DNA from: Gammaproteobacteria bacterium
Lineage (GTDB): Bacteria; Pseudomonadota; Gammaproteobacteria; DSM-16500
Length of the DNA: 64,000 nt
Assembly (NCBI GenBank): GCA_021325575.1
Contig: JAJPGW010000012.1
Location: 62,001 to 126,000, forward strand
Direction of reading: 5' to 3'
A program made the translations under genes and the position numbers. The notes beneath the pieces were generated by a model. The model searched no databases and was not told the origin of the DNA. It saw only the letters and a list, made by a program, of their open reading frames with translations. Below are positions 1-7,083 of the stretch, piece by piece (the first letter of the stretch is position 1; each line of letters starts with the position of its first letter).

Positions 1-1377
1 AACGCCGACGGACAGATGACTTATGCTTTAGCACCAGGCCAATCCGTTGATGGTAATAAATATAGCGGTAATCCCTACTATGTAGGTGCCACTGTACGAT
101 TTGGCGGTTGTGGTGCCAATAATAGTTATCTGGGTTATGCAGGTGTTAGCGGTGGGAAAGTGACCTACAGTCCACCACAAGGTGTGCATGTGCAATGGGC
201 AAATGCTGCGGTCGATGGGAATGGCAATTTAACGGGACAAATACAATATACACCCATCAATCCAGCTTCAACACTATCTGCAAGTTTTGCGCCAAGTCAT
301 GTTCAAAGTTGGGATTTTATGGGTGCAAATCTTTCAGGATTAGAATTCGGCAAAATGATTGACCCTGTAGTAGTCCCAAATGTTTCATCAGAAGATTCAG
401 CGGGAAAATTAACTGATTTAAATGACACGCAGTCATTTTTAACTTCGGGTATGAATACAATACGCGTGCCATTGCATTGGGGATTTTTACAATTAGAGGG
501 TGCCGGAAAAGGTGATTTGAATCTTGATTATTTTAATTCATACGTAAAACCATTATTAGAATCATTAACGAATGGACATACCTATGCTATTGTCGATTTG
601 CATGCTTACATGCGCTATTCTGTTTTCGGTAAACAATATGCAGGTTGCGGCCCAGATGGTCCATGCCCTGATGGCACATTAATTACGGGTCCTTCGATCT
701 ATCAAGATGTGTGGACTAAACTCTACACGCTTATTAAAAATGATCCGAAAATCAATCAAAATTATATTATGTTTGATTTGATCAATGAACCGGTTGATGC
801 GCCAGATGATTCTGTTTTTACAGTGCAAGCTGCTGTAATAAAAAGTTTACGCGATCAAGGTTTTCAAGGTTATATTTTAGTAGAAGGAAATTCCTGGTCT
901 GGTTTACATTCTTGGACCACAAAAACCTGGAAATCCAGTGATGGCAAAGTGACTTATTCCAATGCGACATTATTTACTCGAGATAATTTTGCGAAAGCGG
1001 GTGTGACCGATCTTTCCAAAATTTTAATTAATGTGCATCAATATCTTGATAGCGATTACAGCGGTACCCACCAACAATGTCTATCGAATATCTGGACGAC
1101 GGGTCCCGATGGCTTTAATTTAAATGTTTTTGTGGATTATTTACAACAAAATCATTTAAAAGCGATCGTAACAGAATTTGGTGCAGGAACAGATAGCGCA
1201 ACCTGTAAAGACACGCTGCATAATTTTTTAAATTATTTAAAAGATAATTCAGCAAAAGATAAAGATTATGGATTCGTAGGTTGGACTATTTGGAGCACCG
1301 GCCACGGATGGGGTGATTATAATCTCCGCGTGACACCAAAATCTTATCAAATGCAGGTGTTGCAAAATTTTCTGTAA
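1..1377 (+). CDS. Glycoside hydrolase family 5 endoglucanase (cellulase), 5'-truncated by window edge
   Basis: The reading frame is open from base 1, so the start lies outside the window; the Met codon at base 16 is internal. Counting from that Met, the catalytic (beta/alpha)8 barrel runs from about residue 95 to the end. It carries the GH5 acid/base motif NEP (Glu about 258) on a strand reading FDLINEP, the nucleophile motif VTEFGAG (Glu about 387), a conserved HAY strand and a C-terminal WTIWSTGHGWG aromatic loop. About 90 Gly/Asn/Tyr-rich residues precede the barrel and resemble a beta-sandwich or carbohydrate-binding module. GH5 enzymes hydrolyse beta-1,4-glucans. Such proteins are normally secreted, but any signal peptide is off the edge. 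In a protist-associated bacterium the substrate could be cellulose of amoebal cysts or plant debris (inference). Confidence 0.88.
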   Translation, partial: NADGQMTYALAPGQSVDGNKYSGNPYYVGATVRFGGCGANNSYLGYAGVSGGKVTYSPPQGVHVQWANAAVDGNGNLTGQIQYTPINPASTLSASFAPSHVQSWDFMGANLSGLEFGKMIDPVVVPNVSSEDSAGKLTDLNDTQSFLTSGMNTIRVPLHWGFLQLEGAGKGDLNLDYFNSYVKPLLESLTNGHTYAIVDLHAYMRYSVFGKQYAGCGPDGPCPDGTLITGPSIYQDVWTKLYTLIKNDPKINQNYIMFDLINEPVDAPDDSVFTVQAAVIKSLRDQGFQGYILVEGNSWSGLHSWTTKTWKSSDGKVTYSNATLFTRDNFAKAGVTDLSKILINVHQYLDSDYSGTHQQCLSNIWTTGPDGFNLNVFVDYLQQNHLKAIVTEFGAGTDSATCKDTLHNFLNYLKDNSAKDKDYGFVGWTIWSTGHGWGDYNLRVTPKSYQMQVLQNFL

Positions 1378-1389
1378 TCAATGAATGAT

Positions 1390-1416
1390 TCGGGTGAAGT
1401 GATTTTCTTCACCCGA
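1390..1416 (+). terminator. Hairpin downstream of the cellulase
   Basis: A perfect 10-bp stem (TCGGGTGAAG paired with CTTCACCCGA) with a 7-base loop begins 13 bases after the cellulase stop codon. No long T tract follows, so it is either a weak intrinsic terminator or an mRNA-stabilising hairpin. Confidence 0.4.
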
Positions 1417-1503
1417 TATTGCTTGCACAACGCCGCTAATTAATTTTTAACAATCGTAGATTATAAGTCATTGTTTTATGGTAAAAAATTCTATTAATAA
1501 TGA

Positions 1504-1532
1504 TTGATAGTTGTGTTTAATTAATGTACAAT
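1504..1532 (+). promoter_or_regulatory. Sigma70-type promoter of the 181-aa orphan gene
   Basis: TTGATA at 1504-1509 and TACAAT at 1527-1532 are separated by 17 bases. The predicted transcription start is near 1539, about 25 bases before the start codon. A Shine-Dalgarno sequence (ACGAGG) lies just before the ATG at 1565. Confidence 0.55.
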
Positions 1533-1564
1533 GCTGACTTTATTACTATTAGAACGAGGAAATT

Positions 1565-2110
1565 ATGCTACATCAAATACCCGGCTTAGAAGATGTCGAT
1601 TTACATAAAGAGTCTAAATTAGAAGAAGAAGCTACAAAAATTCATCAGAGTACTGCCCCAGCGGATTTAGAAGTTCAATTGATAACGGGTCAATTTAAAG
1701 ATCCTGAGCTAGTTGCAATTCTAAAATCCAAATTAAAGTTAAATTTTGAACCATTAAATTACTCAAAATTTTATAAGTATACCTCGGAAGTTCTGCGTAA
1801 TGTGTTTAACGTTCAATTTAGTGATGTGAGTGCAGACAAACATGATAAACAATTCACTCTTGAAGCTGAGAGACATGTCCGATCACTTCGGCGAAAAGCA
1901 CATTCAGGATCTCCAGCGTTCATTTCGAGAAGATTATCTCGGTCAGGGTTGATGACTTTTGATGCTAAGGACTCTGACTTGCCAAGTCCATCAGTAAGTC
2001 ACGAATCAAGTCCTAGTCAAGGCTTACTTTTCAGTTCTTCACCTACAGCATCATTGACTGATGTGCAGAATAAAGTCACTAATGATCAACAAAGATCGTT
2101 TGTTAGCTAA
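1565..2110 (+). CDS. Orphan protein of 181 aa, possible secreted effector
   Basis: I do not recognise this family. The product is hydrophilic, with no signal peptide or membrane segment. The N-terminal 30 residues are rich in Glu/Lys, the middle is predicted alpha-helical, and the last 60 residues are rich in Ser/Pro and probably disordered. ATG at 1565 is preceded by GAACGAGG at good spacing, by a consensus-like promoter, and the gene is followed by a strong terminator, so it is a real single-gene transcription unit. Orphan hydrophilic proteins with a disordered Ser/Glu-rich tail are typical of type IVB-secreted effectors in Legionellales, but nothing here proves secretion. It could equally be a lineage-specific cytoplasmic protein. 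Confidence 0.7.
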   Translation: MLHQIPGLEDVDLHKESKLEEEATKIHQSTAPADLEVQLITGQFKDPELVAILKSKLKLNFEPLNYSKFYKYTSEVLRNVFNVQFSDVSADKHDKQFTLEAERHVRSLRRKAHSGSPAFISRRLSRSGLMTFDAKDSDLPSPSVSHESSPSQGLLFSSSPTASLTDVQNKVTNDQQRSFVS

Positions 2111-2130
2111 AAATTCACGATAGCGCACAT

Positions 2131-2165
2131 AACTGATGCCGCCACCGCGGCATCAGTTTCATTTT
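2131..2165 (+). terminator. Strong rho-independent terminator
   Basis: A perfect 12-bp GC-rich stem (AACTGATGCCGC with GCGGCATCAGTT) and a 4-base loop (2143-2146) are followed by TTCATTTT. It lies 20 bases after the stop of the 181-aa gene and also separates it from the convergent gene at 2178. Confidence 0.8.
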
Positions 2166-2177
2166 ATATTTCAAATA

Positions 2178-2630
2178 TTATTTCAAAGCAATCGCCAACA
2201 AAATAGTCATGACAACAATAATCGTGTTGTACATCATCGGCCCGCTATTGCAAGGCGCATTGTTTTTGTTAACGATACGATCTCGAATATGTTGAAACGC
2301 ACAAACGGAAAATAAAATTGCGATCATTAAACCAACGGGTACAATCCAGTCACGATACCAGAAACATAAAATCGAGACGATACCAATCGCTAAATTCGCG
2401 CCACCCATTTCTGTTTGAAAACCGCAAGGTTGCCAACCGATCTTTTCTGCCGTTTGTTTAGGAAAAATCAAATGACCAACAGCTGCCCATAAACCCTGAA
2501 TGCCGCCATTCAGTAAAATCACGTAAAAAAGCAGCGTTTCCCAAAAAGGGTAAGAATCAGAATAAAAATAATAGCCGGTAAAAATCCAGGCGATAAGATA
2601 TAAAATCCAGGGGAATAATGATGCAAACAT
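2178..2630 (-). CDS. DUF6790-like integral membrane protein
   Basis: A 150-residue protein with four predicted transmembrane helices. A cytosolic-facing segment after helix 2 reads HLIFPKQTAEKIGW and then FQTEMGGANLAIG, the signature I associate with the DUF6790 family of small membrane proteins; the function of the family is unknown. The start is placed at the codon for MFASLF (2628-2630) because AAGGAGAA lies just upstream of it. An in-frame ATG six codons earlier would overlap that ribosome-binding site. It faces the orphan gene across a terminator and is divergent from the acyltransferase at 2709. Confidence 0.75.
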   Translation of the reverse strand: MFASLFPWILYLIAWIFTGYYFYSDSYPFWETLLFYVILLNGGIQGLWAAVGHLIFPKQTAEKIGWQPCGFQTEMGGANLAIGIVSILCFWYRDWIVPVGLMIAILFSVCAFQHIRDRIVNKNNAPCNSGPMMYNTIIVVMTILLAIALK

Positions 2631-2708
2631 AGGCTTCTCCTTAAGCACAATATCCCGATCATTATATCAAATAGTTGATATTAAGGGAGAAGGTAGTAGA
2701 CTATTCAG

Positions 2709-3830
2709 ATGGCTTTTATTCATAAATCCAAAGATTTCAGATTGCTGACGCTTGATGTATTTCGCGGGCTTACGATTGCTTTGATGATTCTGGTGAATAG
2801 TCCTGGGAATCAGACAGCTTATCCTTTGCTGAATCATGCTGTCTGGAATGGATGCACTTTTGCTGATTTGGTATTCCCTTTTCTTCTTTTTATTGTTGGC
2901 GTATCACTGGTTTTTTCACTGACGAAATCGGTTGAGCAAAAAATTCCAACAAACATTTTAATGCGTCGAATTATTAAACGGACTCTGATTATTTTTTTAA
3001 TCGGATTATTTTTGAATGCCTTTCCGTATCATTTTAATTTTGGGACGGTGCGTTATTTTGGTGTGTTGCAGCGAATTGCGGTTTGTTATTTTTTAGGTGC
3101 GGTTTTATTCTTAACAACACGAATTCGAACACAAGCAATGATTGCCGCATTGTTGTTACTGGGTTACTGGATTTTCATGTCCTATGTTCCGGTTCCGGGT
3201 TATGGGATCAATTTAACGGAAGAAGGCAATTGGGCAGGTTATCTTGATCGATTGGTTTTTTCAGCGCCTCATTTATATGAAAAAATTTTTGATCCCGAAG
3301 GATTTTTAAGTACGCTGCCTGCGTTAGCGACTACTTTATTAGGAAATTTGACTGGAGCGTGGTTGCTGACTAAAAATAATTTCCAGAAAAAATTTACAGG
3401 GATGCTAACAGCGGGTTTCCTTGCTGCAATAGCAGGGTGGATTTGGGGATTGAACTTTCCGATCAATAAAAATCTGTGGACCAGTTCATATGTTTTATGG
3501 ACCGGCGGGTTAGCGCTGATATTACTCGCAGTAATTTATTGGCTGATAGAAATAAAAAAATGGAAAAACTGGTCTAAACCTCTTGAAATTTTTGGATTAA
3601 ATGCCATCGCGGCGTATTTTTTGCATATTTTTTTCTTGAAAATTCAGGCGATGATTCATATAACCAGGATGGATGGTACCCCTGGCAACTTGCGGATTTA
3701 CATTAGCGAGCATCTTTTTGGGTGGACAACTCTTCAAAATGCTTCCTTGTTATATGCGGTGAGTTATGTTATTTTTTGGCTAATCTTTTTAAGTATTCTT
3801 TATCGAAATAAACTTTTTATAAAAATATAA
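2709..3830 (+). CDS. HGSNAT-type transmembrane acyltransferase (DUF5009/NagX-like)
   Basis: A 373-residue polytopic protein with about ten to eleven transmembrane helices. The N-terminus has the family signature LTLDVFRGLTIALMILVN, followed by LLNHAVWNGCTFADLVFPFLLF. The His in the LNHAVWNG segment matches the active-site His of human heparan-alpha-glucosaminide N-acetyltransferase. Bacterial members are membrane acyltransferases, sometimes linked to amino-sugar or cell-wall glycan metabolism; the substrate cannot be deduced here. The PhzF-like gene starts six bases after the stop, so the two are probably co-transcribed with the small gene at 4593. Confidence 0.8.
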   Translation: MAFIHKSKDFRLLTLDVFRGLTIALMILVNSPGNQTAYPLLNHAVWNGCTFADLVFPFLLFIVGVSLVFSLTKSVEQKIPTNILMRRIIKRTLIIFLIGLFLNAFPYHFNFGTVRYFGVLQRIAVCYFLGAVLFLTTRIRTQAMIAALLLLGYWIFMSYVPVPGYGINLTEEGNWAGYLDRLVFSAPHLYEKIFDPEGFLSTLPALATTLLGNLTGAWLLTKNNFQKKFTGMLTAGFLAAIAGWIWGLNFPINKNLWTSSYVLWTGGLALILLAVIYWLIEIKKWKNWSKPLEIFGLNAIAAYFLHIFFLKIQAMIHITRMDGTPGNLRIYISEHLFGWTTLQNASLLYAVSYVIFWLIFLSILYRNKLFIKI

Positions 3831-3835
3831 AATCT

Positions 3836-4609
3836 ATGCAAATACCCATTTATCATGTTGACGCCTTTGCCGATAAAATTTTTTCAGGGAATCCTGCGAC
3901 AGTTTGCATTTTGCCGGAATGGTTAGATGAAAAATTATTGCAAACCATCGCGATTGAAAATCAATTGCCTGCGACGGCGTTTTTATTAAAGAAAGGTGAT
4001 TCGTTTGAAACGCGTTGGTTTTCGCCAGAATATGAAATTGATTTATGTGGGCATGGAAGTCTTGCATCTGGGTTTGTTATTTTTACTGTTTTGAAATATC
4101 CTGGTTCTGAAGTGGATTTACAATATCGTAATGGATTACTCAAAGTTAAAAAATCAAATGATTTATTTACCTTGGATTTCCCTGCAAAACCATTAGAAAA
4201 GTTTTCTCAGCCTGAACTATTAATCGAAGGTTTAGGCGCAACACCCATTGAAATGTATCAATATAAAAACGAACGCTGTCTTGCCATTTTCGATTCGGAA
4301 AAATCAGTGACAGACTTAAAACCTAACATGACAGTTTTAAAGAATCTTGAACATCGCGGTGTTATCGTTTCGGCCAGAGGAAAAAACTACGATTTTGTTT
4401 CACGAACATTTTATCCTAAAAAAGCGGCATGCGAGGACGCTGTCACTGGCTCTTCTCATTGTCTTTTGATTCCCTATTGGGCAAACAAATTAAATAAATC
4501 CCAATTAACGGGGTTTCAAGCATCACCTCGCGGTGGGGAAATTATTTGTGAAAATTTAAAAGACCGCTATTTATGCAAGGGATCATTTCAATATGAAAAA
4601 ATCCATTAA
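3836..4609 (+). CDS. PhzF-family isomerase-like protein with altered catalytic motif
   Basis: A 257-residue member of the PhzF/YddE fold, related to diaminopimelate epimerase. Visible family motifs are YHVDAFADKIFSGNPA at the N-terminus, LCGHGSLASG in the middle, and CEDAVTGSSH near residue 200. PhzF enzymes use a Glu in the motif S-E-T-A-F as general acid/base; here the aligned segment reads LPATAFLL, so the Glu position is Ala. The protein may be inactive, use another residue, or belong to a divergent subfamily. It lies directly after the acyltransferase, and its 3' end overlaps the next gene by 17 bases, indicating translational coupling. Confidence 0.85.
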   Translation: MQIPIYHVDAFADKIFSGNPATVCILPEWLDEKLLQTIAIENQLPATAFLLKKGDSFETRWFSPEYEIDLCGHGSLASGFVIFTVLKYPGSEVDLQYRNGLLKVKKSNDLFTLDFPAKPLEKFSQPELLIEGLGATPIEMYQYKNERCLAIFDSEKSVTDLKPNMTVLKNLEHRGVIVSARGKNYDFVSRTFYPKKAACEDAVTGSSHCLLIPYWANKLNKSQLTGFQASPRGGEIICENLKDRYLCKGSFQYEKIH

Positions 4610-4883
4610 ACCAGAAGACATTCTTTCGGACGATGAATCAATCAAAATTATTGATGGCGTTCCTGTTAGAAAAGGCACGATCGCCGCTGTCATGGCGAAT
4701 GCAAAAATTCTATCAGATAGTTCAATCAGTCCATCAGAAAAATCAGAAGCGTTAAAAACAATAAAAGAATACGCCCCTGCTTTAGTTGTGCTCGGCGTTT
4801 ATGAACACATGAAGTGGAACAATCCTGAAATCCAAAAAATAGTTGAAGAAGCAGCCCGAAAATTGGGTAAATTCCACTCTTGA
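4593..4883 (+). CDS. Small hypothetical protein, 96 aa
   Basis: Not a family I recognise. It is a soluble, charged, mostly helical protein with no signal or membrane segment. The start codon lies inside the last 17 bases of the PhzF-like gene and is preceded by AAGGGA, typical of translational coupling. The middle part reads DGVPVRKGTIAAVMANAKIL, which looks like a compact helix-turn segment. Codon use matches the neighbours. The gene ends 7 bases before the convergent membrane-protein gene. Confidence 0.65.
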   Translation: MKKSIKPEDILSDDESIKIIDGVPVRKGTIAAVMANAKILSDSSISPSEKSEALKTIKEYAPALVVLGVYEHMKWNNPEIQKIVEEAARKLGKFHS

Positions 4884-4890
4884 AAAGGCA

Positions 4891-6927
4891 TCATTGTGCT
4901 TTTCGCCAATAAATCAAAGTCTGAATCAAGACCAAAAACCACAGTCCCCATCCCGTCCAACTGCATTCATTTGCCCAATCAAGACCACGAAATTGAATGG
5001 TTATTTTGTTTATTACGCCAGGTTCTGGAATAATTGCAGCGATTAATCGACCCTGATAAATGACGCTGTTGTACGCAATTTCTTTACCATTTAAAGTAAT
5101 TTTTAACAGGTTGGGATAAAATAATTCGGGTAGTTCAACTAATTTAACGGTAGGTGGCACCATCAATTGACAACTCTTTACTGTTTTTTGCTGTGTGCAA
5201 TTGGGTAGAATCTGGCGAAGATTAACCACTTCATTTTCTTGTAAAAAGCCACTCATTACAAATTCTTCTGTTGGAATTTTTACTTGATTTTCTGCTAACG
5301 AGCCATTGTTAGAAAAAAATTCTACAGTGGTAATTTCTGAAATATGGTTAAGATTTAATGGAATTTCCCAGCTAAATTTGCCACGATTGATATTTTTAAT
5401 CGCCAGTGGCACTCGATTTTGAGTAAAAGTCAATTGCACATTATTGCTTGCTTCACCTCTAATTAAAATCTTAGGATCCGCGGCTAACTTAATCAATTTC
5501 CGTGGAATAAAATAAGAGGAGTTGGTTCGCAAAAGATGGTTTTCGTCCATTTGCAGGCTATCAATCTTCGATACAAAATGGGGAAACTTGTTGTAATTAA
5601 TTAACAGTGCGTTACCGTTATAAATAAAATTCGGTTGCTTAATAAAATTTTCGAGCGATATATAAAAGTTTTTTGTAGACGGAAACCAGGAATTAACCGA
5701 AATAATAATCAGCAGCGTGCCTAACAAAATGTGTCTTGCGTCTAATTTTCCTTTGAATAACCAGTAAACCGACCAAGCAAAAAATAAAGAACCCATCCAA
5801 ATCACTTGGCCCATGAGCCGCCAGCAATATTGTGCAATCAGTAAAGGTTGCGGCAACCATCGCCAAAAATTAATAGGTGACCACACTAATAAAAAGGCTA
5901 TGACAAAAACAATTAATAAAGCCGGCATCCAATAATCGGCGCGCTTACGTCCAGAAGATAGGTTATTACATAAAGCGTAAATATACACGGCCAGTGCCGC
6001 GACAATTGGAAATCCAATCGATGGATGAATGGTCATGAGTGCACTGCTTTTATAACCACTCGTTAAAGTCGCTGCTCCAAACAATAAATTTGAAAGCGAA
6101 GGGTGATATAAAATAAGATGATTAGGATCCACATAAGTTTGACTTAGTAAAAAAAATTTTTGTAAAAAAATGGCGGGTGCAAGAAACCAAAATGCCATGA
6201 GGCAGCCAAAACCATAAGCAATCCCAACAGAAATCCAGTTTTTAAAACGCATTTTATTTTTCGAAGAAATGAGCGCCAGCAAAATAAAAAATAGCAAAGA
6301 AGAATATACCGCTGTCTGCAGATGAATAGTAATAAATAAATAAACCAGCAGACTTAAAATCAATAAATTTTTATGGCTGTGTGGATGATAGTATCGTTGC
6401 ACGGTGTAATACAAAACAGCGGGCAAGATACCAAGCGCCATAATTTCAGGCAAATTGCCTAAACGATCAATGAGAATAACATAATAGGGTGCATAAAGAT
6501 AAACAACACCCGCTAATATTGCCGCTGGCTGAGATCGGATAAACCAATACGCCAATCGATACATCGAAAGACTACCCATCATCAAGCTAAACCATATGGC
6601 AATCGTGAATGCTTCCAATGGATTTTTTGGAGTGATCAATCCATAAATTAAACCAACAAAAGTATAGAGAGTGGGCGAATAAAATTGATAATGAGGATAA
6701 CCCAAACCCTCATATTCCAGCGGCATCGTCCGTAAAGGAAACTGTCCTTGCATTAACGCGGTTTTTGCCTGAATAATGGCGGCCAGATGACCGATATAAT
6801 CACCTAAATTGGGAATTGCGATGCTAGATGATACCGGTGATAAAATTGCAAGGGAGAGCAAGGCATAAAACGCGACGATCCAAACGGTTTTTGTAGTAGT
6901 TGCATACTGAGTTGCGTGTCCTTGCAT
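4891..6927 (-). CDS. Large polytopic membrane protein, PTPS-related/GT-C-like
   Basis: A 678-residue protein with about 11-13 hydrophobic helices in the first 430 residues, a roughly 200-residue beta-rich region (430-640, presumably periplasmic), and one C-terminal helix at about 655-675. The N-terminal part, with an early extramembrane loop reading IPNLGDYIGH and then Tyr/Pro-rich segments (GYPHYQFYSPTLY), fits the '6-pyruvoyl-tetrahydropterin synthase-related' membrane family. Despite its name, that family looks like a GT-C-fold lipid-linked sugar transferase rather than a pterin enzyme. A role in cell-surface glycosylation is an inference from topology. The gene is divergent from the yhdP-like gene and has its own promoter. 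Confidence 0.7.
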   Translation of the reverse strand: MQGHATQYATTTKTVWIVAFYALLSLAILSPVSSSIAIPNLGDYIGHLAAIIQAKTALMQGQFPLRTMPLEYEGLGYPHYQFYSPTLYTFVGLIYGLITPKNPLEAFTIAIWFSLMMGSLSMYRLAYWFIRSQPAAILAGVVYLYAPYYVILIDRLGNLPEIMALGILPAVLYYTVQRYYHPHSHKNLLILSLLVYLFITIHLQTAVYSSLLFFILLALISSKNKMRFKNWISVGIAYGFGCLMAFWFLAPAIFLQKFFLLSQTYVDPNHLILYHPSLSNLLFGAATLTSGYKSSALMTIHPSIGFPIVAALAVYIYALCNNLSSGRKRADYWMPALLIVFVIAFLLVWSPINFWRWLPQPLLIAQYCWRLMGQVIWMGSLFFAWSVYWLFKGKLDARHILLGTLLIIISVNSWFPSTKNFYISLENFIKQPNFIYNGNALLINYNKFPHFVSKIDSLQMDENHLLRTNSSYFIPRKLIKLAADPKILIRGEASNNVQLTFTQNRVPLAIKNINRGKFSWEIPLNLNHISEITTVEFFSNNGSLAENQVKIPTEEFVMSGFLQENEVVNLRQILPNCTQQKTVKSCQLMVPPTVKLVELPELFYPNLLKITLNGKEIAYNSVIYQGRLIAAIIPEPGVINKITIQFRGLDWANECSWTGWGLWFLVLIQTLIYWRKAQ

Positions 6928-6958
6928 AAATATCCTTAATTCTGCCTTTTAAAGCTGG

Positions 6959-6987
6959 ATTCTATGAGTAAATAATGAAGTTCGCAA
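6959..6987 (-). promoter_or_regulatory. Promoter of the PTPS-related membrane protein gene
   Basis: On the minus strand TTGCGA (6982-6987) and TAGAAT (6959-6964) are separated by 17 bases, about 30 bases upstream of the start codon at 6927. Confidence 0.5.
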
Positions 6988-7041
6988 TGTCTGTTCCTAT
7001 CTACGTAAACAATGAATTTCACAAAGTGCAGGCTTCAGCTG

Positions 7042-7050
7042 TGATAAAAT
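7042..7050 (+). promoter_or_regulatory. Extended -10 promoter of the yhdP-like gene
   Basis: TG at 7042-7043, one base, then TAAAAT at 7045-7050 forms an extended -10 element. No convincing -35 is visible. The predicted start near 7057 leaves a leader of about 27 bases before the proposed CTG start codon. Confidence 0.4.
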
Positions 7051-7083
7051 AATCTTATTCAGTTTAATTAAGGAAGATTTATT

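Noticed and set aside
4891-6927. Pterin synthase function for the PTPS-related protein
   Set aside because: The name of the family is misleading: the protein is a polytopic membrane protein without the zinc-His motif of 6-pyruvoyl-tetrahydropterin synthase.
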